Below are positions 1 to 12,248 of a stretch of 64,000 bases of DNA, piece after piece (the stretch's first letter is position 1; each line of letters begins with the position of its first letter). The stretch is taken from the NCBI GenBank assembly GCA_030374805.1, contig JARGSG010000014.1, positions 186,001-250,000 on the forward strand, in the 5' to 3' direction. This DNA comes from Gracilaria gracilis (lineage: Eukaryota; Rhodophyta; Florideophyceae; Gracilariales; Gracilariaceae). The translations under genes and the position numbers were made by a program. Below the pieces are notes generated by a model that saw only the letters and a list, made by a program, of their open reading frames with translations, was not told the origin of the DNA and ran no database searches.

Positions 1-2
1 AG

Positions 3-942
3 TGCATCCGCACATACGATAAGCAATGTCCATGCGCATACAGCTTCAAGGTTAGACGTGTTCGTGTTTCCCAAACAGGTCCTCAACACTATGCATTCTA
101 CCCGGACTTCTCAAAGGCTCATCATAACCATGCTGTGAACAATTCGTTACACGGAAAGCTCTCACCGGACATGTAACGAGAAGCTCATCACCTACACAGC
201 AAGCTACAACTGCAATATGACGTTGTGTTGAAGCTTATTGAGGACGAATACAACGTTGCGGTGAACAGAACTTCACTTCGAAAGCGCCTCAAGTACATGC
301 AAGAAGTTCGCTTCCCGAGGGAGACAGAATATCTGAGATTGTACCAGAATCTTATTGACCTACAATCGAAAAACCCCAACAACAAATTGTACTGTCGAAC
401 AGGAGACGATAATGGTATACAGTTTGTTGCCTGGAGCCTGGATAGTTGGTCGTCAGACTACGAACGTTTAGGGATTGTACCGGGGGTGTCTATTGACTGC
501 AAAGCAATTGCAAACCGCTTCAGTCTACCCCTTATCAGCATAAATAGAAGAGGTAACCACGGCCATCTGACAACTTTCTTTATGAGATATATTGGGGACG
601 AAACCTCAGAAAGCTTCACTTGGGTGTTGCAGCGGTTTAAGGAGTGTATGCACATTACCCCAAGCTCCGTCGCGGTGGACCAGTTTATGGCACTCTTAAA
701 CACGATTGAAGAAGTGATGGCGTTGTCGCACATCGTCCTGGATGATTGCCACCTCAATCAGAACCAAGACCACAACGTATAGCGATGGAGCAAGTCAGTC
801 CGGAAAAGTGGGTTGGTCAATAGAATGCGGAGTGATTTGTATGAACTACGCAAGTCGAAGAGTGTCCAAGTGTTTGAATCAAAGAGGTTGCAACTGGAAC
901 AAACATACTTTTATGCTGTGACGAGGGAGTTGCAGAGGTGGT
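3..942 (+). pseudogene. MULE transposase, N-terminal and core part (broken)
   Basis: This frame starts outside the window. Residues near its start read CPC followed by HHNH about 40 residues later, like the FLYWCH/WRKY-type finger of MULE proteins. After a TAA at 176-178 it continues through a core with the family pattern: SIDCKAI (first acidic residue, codon 495-497), a PLISI strand, a TFFMRYIGDETSESFTWVL stretch, SSVAVDQ (second Asp) and VLDDCHL at the usual C/H position. A stop at about 780 and another at 940 break it. MULE enzymes cut and paste their own element. This copy cannot make one full-length protein. Confidence 0.72.
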
Positions 943-1140
943 AAAATTTTTTTTTTCGTCAGAGACCTAATATGCTTGTCAGATGCTTCAAAGACATACA
1001 TGTCCCACACCTCTTCTTCTTTCAAGGTTTTGGGTATTGTAAGTCTTCACACGCGAGGTACCGGAGCCTCGTTCTCAATCGAAATGTCTCTTTCTCGGAG
1101 TTTCCTCTGGCGATGGTGCAGATGACCAACAGATTGAACC

Positions 1141-1427
1141 ATATAAATTTCGAATATGGCCCAAATATGACCGAGATATGGCCGAAATGTGGCCGTTTAA
1201 CTCGAAAAGTTGTGAGAGCGTTTAAAAAGCGGAGATCAACAAGTTTCATTTTTCTTTATATGGCCGAAATATGGCCCAAATGTGGCCTAAATATGGCCGT
1301 AATGTACACGTTTCAGTTCGCGAAAGTACTTATTTTCCGTAATTATTCATTCTCTAAAATTTTCGAGCTAAACGGCCACATTTCGGCCATATCTCGGCCA
1401 TATTTGGGCCATACTCGAGGTTTATAG
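1141..1427. repeat. Foldback / MITE-like insert built of ATATGGCC units
   Basis: An inverted repeat of about 67 bp (1143-1211 against about 1360-1425, a few mismatches) encloses about 150 bp. The middle holds further units of the form ATGGCCNAAAT (1259-1303). TATA flanks both outer edges, which could be a TA-type target duplication. It lies between the transposase core and the SWIM finger of the surrounding MULE, where coding similarity is lost, so it looks like a later insertion. No frame in it looks coding. Confidence 0.6.
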
Positions 1428-1586
1428 GGGAAGTTGGAGCGACAACACAGGGCCTCAATGCGAGACACGACGATGCGGAACAAGCTCCTGCATTCCGGAC
1501 TTCCCCTCTCAACAACTCAACAACCTCCGCCACGTAAATTGTACAATCCTTCACATCCTATAGCGTAACCAAGTTCCTGAAGCTAA

Positions 1587-2033
1587 GCGTTCGCTTTTCT
1601 GCACACTTCAAAAGTAATTGATGCCGTACTGATAACAGCACCAGATGCGGCTTTTATCTTCGAAATCTGTGTACAGGATCTTCATGTCTCCGTTGGAAAT
1701 CCGGGAGTACAATTCACCATGACTAAGTTTTTCAATCAAACGGGTGACATTCCCGAACATGGACACGACGCAACCACTTTTCGTAGATACATCCACACCC
1801 CAACCAATAACCCTGAAGACGTGAACGGGAGCTGCACATGTGGGGACATGACGGCATTTAAAATACCATGCGGCCACCTCACGCGTCTCTTCGTCGTTTA
1901 TAACGATGTGCTAGAACGATGCCCTAACGTTCGCAACGCCTTCACAACACGTTTTAGAATCCAGCGCTTTTGGCACCCATATTGTTGCAAGGACCCAACA
2001 CATTTGTCCTTATCGGATATTCCCAAACTATGA
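1587..2033 (+). pseudogene. MULE transposase, SWIM zinc-finger part
   Basis: The frame is open from just after a TAA at 1584-1586. It contains SCTCGDMTAFKIPCGHL, a CxC...CxH SWIM signature, preceded by a VIDAV...VQFTMTK segment. SWIM fingers sit C-terminal to the catalytic core in MULE and FAR1/FHY3 proteins, and this order is kept here. It shares the reading frame of the core but is separated from it by the foldback insert and several stops. It ends at a TGA inside an A-rich run, probably a frameshift point. Confidence 0.7.
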
Positions 2034-2725
2034 AAAAAAAATAGGGGTGATGGGGGTAACGAATGGTCAGGGAGGTGGAGAAACCGAACAAGTAATGCCA
2101 CAAGAAGGAGGGTTACACGGAGAAACAAAAGAAATGCCTTCCACTCACGCCACAATCCCTCTCACGAATGACAACAGGACTTCAACAGAGCAGAACATTG
2201 TCCTACAGCTTCAGAGTCGACGAAATGCAGACACTGCTTCTCATGTACGGTATTCAGACTGCAAATCAATTTGTGACCAGCTTTATAGAGTTGCAGAGAG
2301 CTACGGCAGGGTTGCGTTAGAATGCCTGAAAGAATACCTGAAAGAAGGGTTAAGGCAATTGAACGCAGGGAACTACCCTTCTCGACAAAAGCAATTTCTG
2401 CCTTCACCAGTAACCGTACCGAATCTTCCCCCATCCGTAGATGTAGAAAACGTAAACGCGGTTGAAATTCGAAATCCAAACGCTGGGATAACCTGAACGC
2501 ATAAGAAGAGAAAGCGATCATTCCAAGAGCAAGGTTCGAGAGCAAAGCGCCGGAGGTTGAACAACAATAATGCGCAAACTTCGAGCCAGCCAATGCAAGG
2601 AGCCCAAAGAACGGAAAGCCATATTGTGACTGAGAGGCCGGCACGACACAAAGCCGGAATTTTGTGTGTCAAAAACCCACATACATCTCAACATCTGCCG
2701 CTATTATTCCCTTTGTCTTCCACGC
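2034..2725 (+). pseudogene. Probable C-terminal tail of the MULE protein
   Basis: One frame runs from 2047, through a single TGA at 2494-2496, to about 2700. After the stop it encodes a basic stretch with KKRKR and AKRRR, like a nuclear localisation signal, then a polar Asn/Gln-rich tail. It is offset by a frameshift from the SWIM part. I recognise no domain and assign it to the MULE only by position. It could instead be non-coding. Confidence 0.35.
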
Positions 2726-3562
2726 TGTGGAGCAACGCCTTTGGCGGGAAAAGCGCAGGCTCACGAAGACGTTCGGAATCTTCCCCTCGACAGGGCAGCA
2801 CAGCGAACGGAGCACTCCGGGAATGACACTGCTAAGCCGGGTGTAAATCCCAGATCAAACCACCACGAAAAGAGTCGGGGCGTTAGGCTGAGTAGTAGTC
2901 GGTAGAGATCCAAGTGTTCACACGGTCACGAGATGAGTCCTCGAAAGAGAGTAGCACGGCAACGACAAGGTGTCGGAAACGGGCCACTAAGAACAGGGCA
3001 AAAAGGCAAACCCAAAATGGGGAGAAAGCAAACCACCAAAGTGAGGAAGAGAGAGAAAGAATAAAGCAAACCCAATACAAAGACGAGTATACGACAATAG
3101 GTCGGAACGAGACACACAAATAGTGGTTATACTCTGAACGCCACAAGGATGGGTAACTATACGTGAACAACGCAGTCGGCACTTCACTTGGAGGTGAACA
3201 ATCCGCGAAGGCGTGATAGTTAGAGCCAGAAGCCCTTGCTTGGCAAGGGGCAGTTTACTTGGGAGAGCGGTGCTCAACCCTCTAAGTACTGAGCTCGGCG
3301 CACCACTGGGCAAAATAATCCATAAAATATCTAAGTAAATACAGCAATGCTGTGTGCACTGACTCTGGCATATCCGTGCTACACGTGTGCTATTCACACC
3401 CGCTAAACGACGACTCCAGCCGTGCAATCCACGTGTACATGTGTGGAAATTACCTCAGCGATGTGACACGCTAATAGCGGTGTAGCTCATATATATCTAC
3501 TAACGCATGATGCGGAAATTAACTAAGTACCTCAAATCGCCTCCAAGGAGTGTTGTCCTTCA
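2726..3562 (-). repeat. 3' LTR of element A
   Basis: This 837-bp repeat matches the LTRs of element B (18806-19639, 29297-30132) and the split 5' LTR of A. Its lower edge is TGTGGAGCAACGCC, the reverse complement of the LTR end, and its upper edge reads GTTGTCCTTCA. It contains a TATATAT stretch near 3490, at the same place as in the other copies, likely part of the U3 promoter. Confidence 0.9.
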
Positions 3563-3597
3563 TATCCCCCTCCTTTAGAGTGAGCCACGCCGTCGCG

Positions 3598-3801
3598 ATG
3601 TCCGGTCGAACTCCCCACCGTGAGCATAAAAGCTCATCCCCGAAGTCTCCCGATTCCATCTCGCCTCGCGAGGACCAAGTCACTACCACTCCAAAGTTCA
3701 AACCTCGCTCCATTGACGATCAACCTTGTTCACAACAGTCTTCAACTCCCTATCGCGGTCCGCTCCCCGCTACCAGCTCCATGAACCACGATGTGGGATA
3801 G
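3598..3801 (+). pseudogene. Start of the antisense frame of element A
   Basis: The ATG lies 35 bp inside the 3' LTR, on the strand opposite gag-pol. The first 50 or so residues (MSGRTPHREHK..., SPREDQVTTT, QQSSTPYRG) closely match the start of the antisense frame in element B (MAGRTPNRGHK..., SPREDQVTTT, QQSSTRSRG). After about 3760 the two elements stop matching and a TAG ends the frame. Only this Ser-rich N-terminal part survives here. Function unknown. Confidence 0.55.
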
Positions 3802-4774
3802 CTGATTCGAGTCTGATTCGCTCTATGGAAGTGGTTCTCAAATTTCTTTCAATCTCCCTCGATATGAGGTGTTGCGACTCACAGCCAAGTAGAAGAACCA
3901 TTACAGTCACGCGGATCCGTGGTAAATAGCCCTGAGAAGGTGCGGAGCGCGTTTTGAGATCGATTTCTTCAGGCTTGAAGCGGTTTCCTCCACTCTGCAG
4001 CACAATATCGGGGTGTGTTACAGTACTGCTTCTTCAAAGTCGGATAACGTTCGAACCAGTACAGCTGTGAAGAAATCTAATACAGTGTGGAACTCGTGAA
4101 ACCCCGAGCTTTCATTTAAGACCAAGATTGTTGGGATTGAACACCGTTGAATGGGAAAGCGCGGTCCATTTCAGTTCACCGAAATGCAGTCTAAAAATAG
4201 AATCCCGAACTGAAATGGCGCCATAACTCCGAAGTTCTTCGAGATAATTGACTTACGTCTTCGCCAAACATTTTATAGAGGCCCCGAATAACCTGGTGAC
4301 GGCCGGTTGAGGAAACGGATTGAAACCCACCGAGTTACGGGTATTGCGCAGAAGGCCTCCAGAAAATACTGTAGCAGCAAGATACCCGAGATCGGGAATC
4401 GAGAACCATTACCAGAAACGACTGGGAATCAATGCCAACGCATAATGCGGATACTGTGAAGACCGCAAGAGCGTGTAAACACCGAAGTACTTCGCAGTAG
4501 GCGGTGACGAACATGGTTGAACATAGGCGACTGAACATTTCCGCCAGAGGCGTGTACAAGACAAACGGTATTCTCACCGGTAAATCAACGTGTGCGCACG
4601 GAAACAGCGCACCCTTCTGGAGGAAAACCCCATGCACACGTGGTCATGATAAGAACAGTGAACCAGCGAGCTGGGAGGGAACCCCTCAGGATAATTAATC
4701 CGAAACCCAAACTTGGGCGACCGAATACGACACAAGTCGGACTACGATCATAAAAGCAAATATCCACTTCATCT
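3802..4774. other. Unmatched segment between chromodomain and 3' LTR of A
   Basis: About 1 kb that does not resemble the corresponding 2.1 kb of element B. I see no coding frame, tandem repeat or internal element boundary. It may be a replacement, an internal deletion junction, or a diverged version of the B segment. Confidence 0.4.
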
Positions 4775-5356
4775 TCATCCATTTCCTTCTAGGTGAGCTA
4801 GCTTCTTCCCCTTTGGGGCGTGGTATCCCACTTGGGCGTTGACAATTGTCGCCGGGAGACCCGTGAGAGTACACCGATGGTACTGTACCACTTTCGATCG
4901 TGAGAGATGCTCGATTGGCTCATCCGAGCCAGCCTCGGGTCCGTAGCCGTACCAACGTACGAGATACTGTATGTACCCCAACGGGTGGTATGAGTGTCCC
5001 ACTATGTGGTCGACAACGAACTCTTGTCGAAAGACTCCCCGACCTTGCCGTGTGATTACGACATCCTGCTTCGGAGAGCTCTCCGGCGGCTTCAACGTGT
5101 GTGGCACTGCGTTGATGCTCCGGGTAGACCGAGTTGTGTCCAACAAGGTTGGTGGCACTGTACCTTCGCGGTGTGGTCCCTCACTTGGGTCGATTGTCAC
5201 GCGTCTCGCGGTGTCGGTGTTCCCGTTTCCTTGTTCCGGTAGAGTTTCTTCTCGCGCGGGAGTCGCAGGAGGGCGTACCGCAAGTTTGCGTGGTAGCAAC
5301 CGTTTCGACGGAGTGGTGCGTGGCGTCGAACGCGCTGGCGTCAATGGTAACCCTGA
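4775..5356 (-). pseudogene. Element A: chromodomain end of pol
   Basis: The C-terminal part contains EFVVDHIVGHSYHPLGY, QYLVRWYGYG and DEPIEHL, the aromatic and acidic pattern of a chromodomain. In chromoviruses this module directs integration to marked chromatin. It is in frame with the integrase part but separated by a TAA (about 5357), where B has a CAA codon. The frame ends at a TAG at 4775-4777. Confidence 0.8.
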
Positions 5357-6925
5357 TTAAACCGGCCTCGCCGTGGTAGCACCTGACGTTGTCAACGGGT
5401 GGCCGTCATTGGTCTGCGCCGTGGCGTGTTCCGCCTCCGTATGCACGGGAGGTGTCAGCTCAGTTTGTCGACGTGTTTCGCTCGCTGAGCTGATCTCCCT
5501 TACAGGTGCAGTCCGTGTGCTACGGTTGGCACCTCCCTGCTGGGCATTTAGCGACGTGTTCACGGTGTGGCTCGCCTCAGGCGTGTTGGGTGACTTAGTC
5601 TCCGACGACTCTGCTTCGTCTTGGACGTGCGAGCTCAACGGCACTTTAGGCGGTATTTTCACTCCGTTATGCGACATAGTCACTCCAGGCACGCTTTGCG
5701 GCGTAGGCAACGGCTTAGCCGGTAACGACTGAGTCTTCTCGGTGCTGTCCCGCATGGCGGTAGTGTCTGGTGACGATTCCGCTTCTGCGTGGATGCGCAG
5801 CGAATTTGACGAGACGCCGGGCTCCCGAGAGGGCTTTGGTTGCGCATTAGTGGTGTCTCTCTTCCCTGCCACACGGTGTTCCTCACGCGACAGCGAGGAA
5901 GCATGACGACTAACGAGTCCCTCCCCCTCCTTAGATGGAGCGACATGGGGAGTGGGTGTCAACGCGCCAAGGCGGCGAATAATTACGCCAGGCGGTGGGG
6001 CTTCAGACAGCGAAGCATCAGGGCGCGTAGAGTCCGATAACATCGGCAAATCCGAGAGTCCCCTACTTGGGTGTGGTACCTCCCTAGGGCGGTCGATCGG
6101 GGGTGGGTCCGGTGTGTCCGTAGTGTTCGTTTCCGCTTCTGCGGTAGAATGTCCACTTGATGGGTCGTTTTCCGCAGGCGGGGGTGCAAAAACTACGCGA
6201 TAGCGGCAAATGCGTTCGTGTTGCTGAACCATTCCCAATACGACAGTGTCGGATTCCACTGTAATTTTCTTGAAGGGACCGTCGGCGACGGGTGAGAGCT
6301 TGTGGCGTTTCTCCTTGCCTGGGTTCCAATACTCATTACGGATGAACACATACTCCCCTTCCTCAAGGGCGGGTGGTCTTCGAGGGGCTCGCTCATCGAA
6401 ATCACGCTTATATGCGGCTTGGGACCAGGCCATTGACCGTTGTGCTGCAGGGACCAGCTTGGTAAGCCATGTCTTCCAGGTTTCCCTGTATCCCTTTGTC
6501 GAAGGAAATTGATCCAGCGTTGGCTGTGCATCGAGCGCCACGGGCGGTGGGGTGCGAGACAGAACCAATTCAAATGGAGTCAATCGCGTAGTACGGTGTA
6601 CCTGAGTGTTGTATGCGAATGTCAGCGCATCGGTGAACAGGTCCCAAGTGGTGAGGTGATCGGCTACGTATGAACGGAGTGCTGCTGACAGCGTCCGGTT
6701 AAACCGTTCAGCATGCCCATTACACTGGGGGTGGTAGGTTGTCGTGAAGAGATTCTTGACACCCGGAATTCAGCATACATCTCCGAAGAACCGGGAGGCA
6801 AACTGTTTCCCGTTGTCGGAGAGTAGATTCACCGGTGAACCGTAGACGAATGCCCAATGGGTGGCGAATAATTGCGCAACCGTCAGTGACGTGATTCTCC
6901 GTAAGGGTACGGTACGAACGAGCTT
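5357..6925 (-). pseudogene. Element A: integrase core, C-terminal part and linker
   Basis: It follows directly, after a TAG, from the pol part upstream. It carries SDNGKQFAS (second catalytic Asp), then HPQCNGQAERFNRTL with the catalytic Glu region, and the beta-rich tail with EYVFIRNEYWNPG. After that comes a very Ser/Thr/Pro-rich linker of about 300 residues leading to the chromodomain. The first integrase Asp, in the preceding part, has become Asn (VVINISG; B has VAIDILG), so the enzyme would be inactive even without the stops. Confidence 0.8.
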
Positions 6926-9097
6926 CTAGAAACGATCCGTGATCACCAGTAGAAATTTATTACGCCGTTTAGTAGCGAGGAAGGGTCCCGATATATTGAT
7001 AACTACGTATTCCAGGGGCGCCCTTGCGGGGAAGAGCTTCAACTTGGTCGCATGGCGGCGAAGCTTGACGCGATTCCGAGCACACTCGGGGCAGAACCGC
7101 ACAGTTGCGTAGCAATCCACAGCCATTGCTGGCCAGTAGAATTTCCTTCGCAATGTAAGGTACAGTTTCCGTCCTCCGACGTGGCCACTAAGTTTGGCAT
7201 AGTGTGATAAGTGTAACACCCGAGATTGTAGGGCGTGTGGTACCACTATTTGTGGGTTTCCAGTTACCGTGCGAACGAGATATCCAATATCATTCACCCG
7301 AAAGGGGAGATCAGCTCCTCCATTGAGTTGCGTCCGAATCCTCGTGCAGTAAGGATCGCTGAATTGTTCCCTAACCATCTCCTCCGTTGTGACGGGTACG
7401 AAGTTCCCTGGTAGGGGGTTCGCACTTTCGCTGACAGCGAGTAGGTCATCCAGTTCCTGGTCAAAATCCAGTTCGTCTGGCCATTCCTCTTCGCTATCAT
7501 CCATTTCACCTGCGGTGTAGTCGTCAACTGCGAAGCAGGGTATTTCCTCGTCATCGACGGCTAACGCTTCCCCTGTGGTGGGTAGGCGACAAAAGGCGTC
7601 GGCTTGTGTATTGTTGGCGCCCTTCTTGTAGGCGACGTCGCGGTCAAACTCTGCAAGACGCAGTCTACAACGCATCAAGCGGCCTGAAGGCTCCGATATG
7701 GAGAGTAGCCATCTCAATGATGAGTGATCCGTGTAAACGGTGAAATGAGCACCCATGAGGTAGCGGCGTGGTGCCCATAACGCCCACACTACTGCAAGAC
7801 ATTCCTTCTCCGAGACGGAGTAATTCTTCTCATGCACGTTCAACGAACGGGACCAGTACCCAATTGGCTTGCGTTCCCCCTGTAGGGTGGTTTGAAACAA
7901 GGCGCAGCCTACCTGGTAGTCACTAGAATCCGTGTCCACGGTATATGAAAGTCCCGGTTTCGGTAGTGACAACACTGGTGCCGTGGTTACAGCCTCTTTG
8001 AGAGAGTTAAAGGCTTCCGTCTGAATAGACGTGAATGGGTCCAACTTAGGCGGTTGACCCTTCCACAGAAGCGCGTTGAGAGGTGCCGCAATGTCCGCGA
8101 AGTTGGGAATAAACCGTCTATAGACGTTGACTAATCCTAGAAAGGATCTCAGTTCAGTGTGGGTAGTCGGTTCCGTGGCCTGTTTCAGCGACTTCACACG
8201 AGCTTCCTCGATCATGACACGTCCTGGACGGATTACGTGACCCAGATAGTTGACAGTATCCGTGAAGAATTCGCATTTCCTCAGCTTGAGTATCACTCCG
8301 GCGTCCCGTAACGTGGCCATTATGTCTCTCGAATGTGTGAGGTGATCATCCAGATTATCTGAGAATAAAATGACGTCGTCAAGGTAGACGAGACAAGTAC
8401 GCCGCTTGAAGCGGTCCAGTAGGATATCAATAGCACGCTGAAAAGTAGTAGGAGCATTTGTTAAACCAAAAGGCATCCGTTTAAAACGGTAGAGGCCAGA
8501 ATGGCAGACAAACGCTGTCTTGTCCTGATCCTCCTTTTTCACTGGAACCAGCCAGTATCCCCAGTTAGCATCCAAGGCCGTGAATACGGTAGCACTTCCG
8601 AGATAATCGATGTATTCATCTATACGTGGAATAGGGTACACGTCCTTGACGGTAAGGGCGTTTAGAAGACGATAGTCGATACAGAAGCGCCAGGAACCAT
8701 CCGGTTTCGGAGCCAGTACCACTGGTGATGCCCACGGCGAATGTGCCGGTTCTACAACTCCTGCACGGAGCATCTTGTTCATCTGAAATTGCTCTTCTTC
8801 TCTGGCCTTGGGCCCTGCCCTGTACGGATGGTGGGCTTCTGGCCGAGAGTTCGGAAGTAGATCAATCCGGTGTTCCGTGATATTTATCTCTCCGAGAGAA
8901 CCATCCCACATTGTGGTGAATTCACGAAGCATATCGCACAGTCGTTTGCGGTGTGTCTCCGGAACATGTCCGAGGTCGAGTTCTTCCAATTCCTTCACTG
9001 GGTCCCATTGGTCGTAACTCGTCGGAACGCGTGTCTTCTCTGTCTTAACAGGTTGCTGATCCGAGAGACTCGGCGACGGAGACGAATGAGATTCAGA
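6926..9097 (-). pseudogene. Element A: reverse transcriptase, RNase H, integrase zinc finger
   Basis: The frame is open for 690 codons from 8998. RT motifs are FTALDANWGYW (first Asp), MPFGLTNAP and LVYLDDVILFSDN (YLDD catalytic pair intact). RNase H shows TVDTDSSDYQVG, YWSRSLN and VYTDHSSLRWLL. The HHCC finger of integrase follows (LSHYAKLSGH ... FCPECARN). A TAG at 6926, where B has TCG, stops it at the integrase core. A TAG just upstream, near 9100, separates it from protease; B reads through at that point. Confidence 0.88.
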
Positions 9098-9892
9098 CTA
9101 CTCCCCCTCCTTAGATTGAACGATTCCGAGCACATCGGCAGCAGTCATCTTCGTCGGTACCAACGCAGTTGGATGCGGCATGACCGAGCCAATCACTTGG
9201 TTTTTCACCAGATACTGGGTTGTTTTGTCTAGGTTGGCTATCAACACGTAAAACGGATTATCCGGTTCCACCTGGACCACTTCATTAGCAATGGCAAGAG
9301 AGTATTTATCATAGAACGACGGCAATGGCTGGACGATTCGTAAACCGTGTTGACGGGAATTCACCTGTACCCAGACTTGAGACTCTGGAGGCACGCGTGT
9401 CGCGGAGGCAACACGAAGTTTCGTAGATTCTCGAGAACTCGGTAGTGCTTCCTGCGCCGCAGGTAGAGGTACATGCTTCTTGGAGGCATTCCTCAAAGAA
9501 CGACAAACAACCGGCACGGACGAACCATCTTCTATTTCAACACCCCTCTGGCGGGGCCTAATGGCATCGCCAAAGCGGTCGCAAAAGTCACAACCCAAAA
9601 TGACTGGGGCGGCCACGGACCGACAAACGACGAAGTCGAGCTTCACCACGCATGAGACCAAGCGGATTACCAACTCGATGTATCCTACCGTTAACAACGG
9701 GTTGTTATTCGCGTCAGCGACGTCAGGAATATCGCCACGGCGAATGTGTGACCGCAAGGCGGGTGGCAATGCTGTCTCAACAATGAAGTTTGGACCTGCG
9801 CTTTTATCTAATACAGTGAGATGACGCACCATAAACTGGGGTGAAAGGCGAAGGTCGACATAGACCTTGTAATTGCGCTTGGCCATCACCAT
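9098..9892 (-). pseudogene. Element A: aspartic protease (active site lost)
   Basis: It matches the protease frame of element B, including the flap-region ILGCDFCDRF. The active-site loop reads LDKSAG where B has LDTGAG, so the Asp-Thr-Gly of retroviral-type aspartic proteases is gone. Otherwise the frame is longer and less broken than B's. It ends at a TAG at 9098-9100, where B continues into RT. Without protease the gag-pol product could not be processed in cis. Confidence 0.75.
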
Positions 9893-10083
9893 AACTCTAT
9901 CCGGGAACCGGTTATTTCTTACCCGTATCTAAGGTCGACGAAGAACACCAATGTGTTCTGAGTTCACGTCTTCGACGGCCTGTTTCCTCGAGAGGACTCG
10001 GACCTGGGAGCGAGGCAGGGACGCCTCTGGCGCCTTCAGCCTCAACTCTGAGGGCGCCTCTCCAAGAGAGGAGACTCCCACCA

Positions 10084-12089
10084 TTAGTTTTTCTGAGCCG
10101 ATTCCGCCTGAGGCGTGTGCTCAGTGTTCTGAACCATTGATGCCTGGACACCAGCGGCAGAAGCGTCCGCAGCAGCGGTTGAATTTCCCTCGAGAGGGGT
10201 ACGGGGGTGAGAGTTCACCATGTTCTGGGCAATCGGAGCTGCAATTGTGCGTGGAATATCCATCTTCGCGCGGATGTACGATGCCATCGGAACGGAAGCC
10301 TTCTCCTCGAGGGAGAGGGATTCGTAGTTGGCAATGACTTGTGTCCCTTCACGCATGGTTAAAACGCACTGCGGAGAAGTATTCCCTCGCGTATAGCAGA
10401 GGTGATAGATCAATCCAACAATGGCATTGACGTTCTGAGTACTCGAGAATCTCACCGCTTGGCGGGAAGCTTGCCAGCCAGGCCCGGGTTCCACCGTTCT
10501 CATATGATATTCGAGGCGGTCGAACTCGGTTCGAATCTGCATACAGCAGTGTATTGTCCGGAGCCGTTTGAAACGAGGCATCCGTGGTTGAGAGAAGCTC
10601 CGTTGTCGGGATTGAAAGCACGTCGCTACGGGCAACGTGCACCTGATCATACTTCTTTTGGGAGTTTTTCTCAGCCAGCATTGACGCCGACGGGGTTCCC
10701 GATTCCAACATCAACGCTTTAGCGGACTTCAACCGGGTACCCGGGACTCGTGCGCGTAGCGCATCGGCTTCGGCGCGTTCATACTGCACCAGTTCCAAGT
10801 ACGTCGTTTTACGGTTCTCTTCACGGCGACGGGCCACTAGGGTCCGTATGGCCGGGTCTAGTCCATCAATGAAAATGATACAACGCTCTTGAGCGGAATA
10901 AACATTGCCACAACGGAGGAAGGCCTTATTCAGGCGCACCGAGTAATCGGTTTCCGTTTCGCCGGGGCGTTGTTTGGTGTCCTTCAGAGCGAGGATAGCC
11001 GACTGGATGGCGGTACCAGTGGCATAGGACCTCATTAGATACTGAACTGCTTCTGGCCAGCAAGTAACCCCTCCTTCAGAGGCGCGAGATGAACCTCTTA
11101 CAGAGTTGTACTGGTCTTCCGCAAGTTCGCGTAGAAAATAGGGCAGCGCGACAAACGCCTGTTCGTCACTCATCCCCAGGATGTCGGCTTCCGCTACAAA
11201 GCGTGATAGAAAATCCAACACCAAGATGGGATCATCGCCTGTAAACAGTTGATTACGGAGCGACAGCTGCATCCGTTTGATACAGTCTTTCACCTTTCTC
11301 GTCCCACGGGGAGTTCTACGCAATGAGAAATCCTCCAAACGGTAATACCGGTATGACAACAGCTTCTTGTAAAGCAGATTGTTAGGCTTTAACTCCATTA
11401 ATCTGGAGTGCTTCCTTCCCTTCGAGCGGGCGCGTATCACACCTTGGGTGGCTGATGACCGCTTTGAGCGTGACGAACGCTCACGAGAGGCTTCTTCTAC
11501 CGACGAGTCGGACGAATCAGAACCGGTTGACCGGCGAGAAGAAAGAGAAGATGCTGACGAATCAGAGTCGTGGTTCGTCCGCTCTTTGCGTGCTTTGGAT
11601 CCACTGACCTTCTTGTCACGGTGTGAAACAGCAACCGGCTCAGCCGTGCGTTTGGCTCCAACCAGGGCGGTTTGTTCCACCGTTTCTAGACGGGCGCGGA
11701 GGCGAGTAAACTTCTCAGCCACGTCCTCCACGAAATTAGCGGGTCCTCCGAAAGCTTCCAAGAGGGAGTTGACATCACCACGCAATACGCGGAGATCCTC
11801 AGAAAGGTCCTGCAAAGCAGTGTCATCCACCTTCTTTCGAAGTAGCGACAACTTCTTAGCAAGGGTAGCATGGGCAGCCCGCGTGGAGCGGAGCTGCTCT
11901 TCCACAGTTAAGTGAGGGGGGGGGTCATTGACAGTAGCCCTCAGAGGTGCCCAGGGGGGAAACCAGCAACGACAGGAGCCGGTCCTTCACCTCGATGAGG
12001 GTTGATCAACGACGTGGGTGGAAGTCGAGTGGTCGCGGATTCGGTCTTCCAGTCTGACTGCGTGTCTTCTGACGATCTGACAGTGTCAT
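10084..12089 (-). pseudogene. Element A: gag (frameshifted)
   Basis: The ATG at 12089 matches the start chosen for B. Compared with B there is a deletion of about 73 nt after the first 20 or so codons and small indels at about 11910-11950, so the N-terminal part is out of frame. From 11905 the frame runs 518 codons through a coiled region, a Ser/Arg-rich segment and the capsid-like core (FLSRFVAEADILGM, YFLRELAEDQYNSV, GETETDYSVRLNKAF). The C-terminal part (10084-10650) lies in another frame, as in B. It ends at TAA overlapping the next ATG. Confidence 0.8.
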
Positions 12090-12230
12090 GACAAGAACAA
12101 CCGTACAACGGGATAATCGACAGCCAATTGGCTGGGACTTCCAATGAACTTCCAAATGGAGACAAGGGCAAAAGGACTAACCTCGCCACGAGTGAATTCA
12201 CGAGTGAATTTTCCGACAAAACTAGTCGTT

Positions 12231-12246
12231 CTAAGTCGGGACACCA
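12231..12246 (-). other. Primer-binding site of element A
   Basis: On the minus strand this reads TGGTGTCCCGACTTAG, two bases after the LTR end. TGG is complementary to a tRNA CCA end. The same site sits after the 5' LTR of B. Confidence 0.75.
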
Positions 12247-12248
12247 CT

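Larger units (their letters stand above)
1..2725 (+). mobile_element. Decayed MULE-type DNA transposon
   Basis: The stretch holds, in order, a CxC/HxH zinc-finger-like segment, a MULE transposase core and a SWIM zinc finger, the usual layout of MULE/FAR1-type transposases. Stops at about 176 and 780, loss of the frame between 943 and 1586, and a frame change near 2034 show that it is dead. A foldback insert sits between the core and the SWIM finger. The right side is cut by the 3' LTR of element A at 2726. The left end lies outside the window, so terminal repeats cannot be assessed. Confidence 0.7.
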
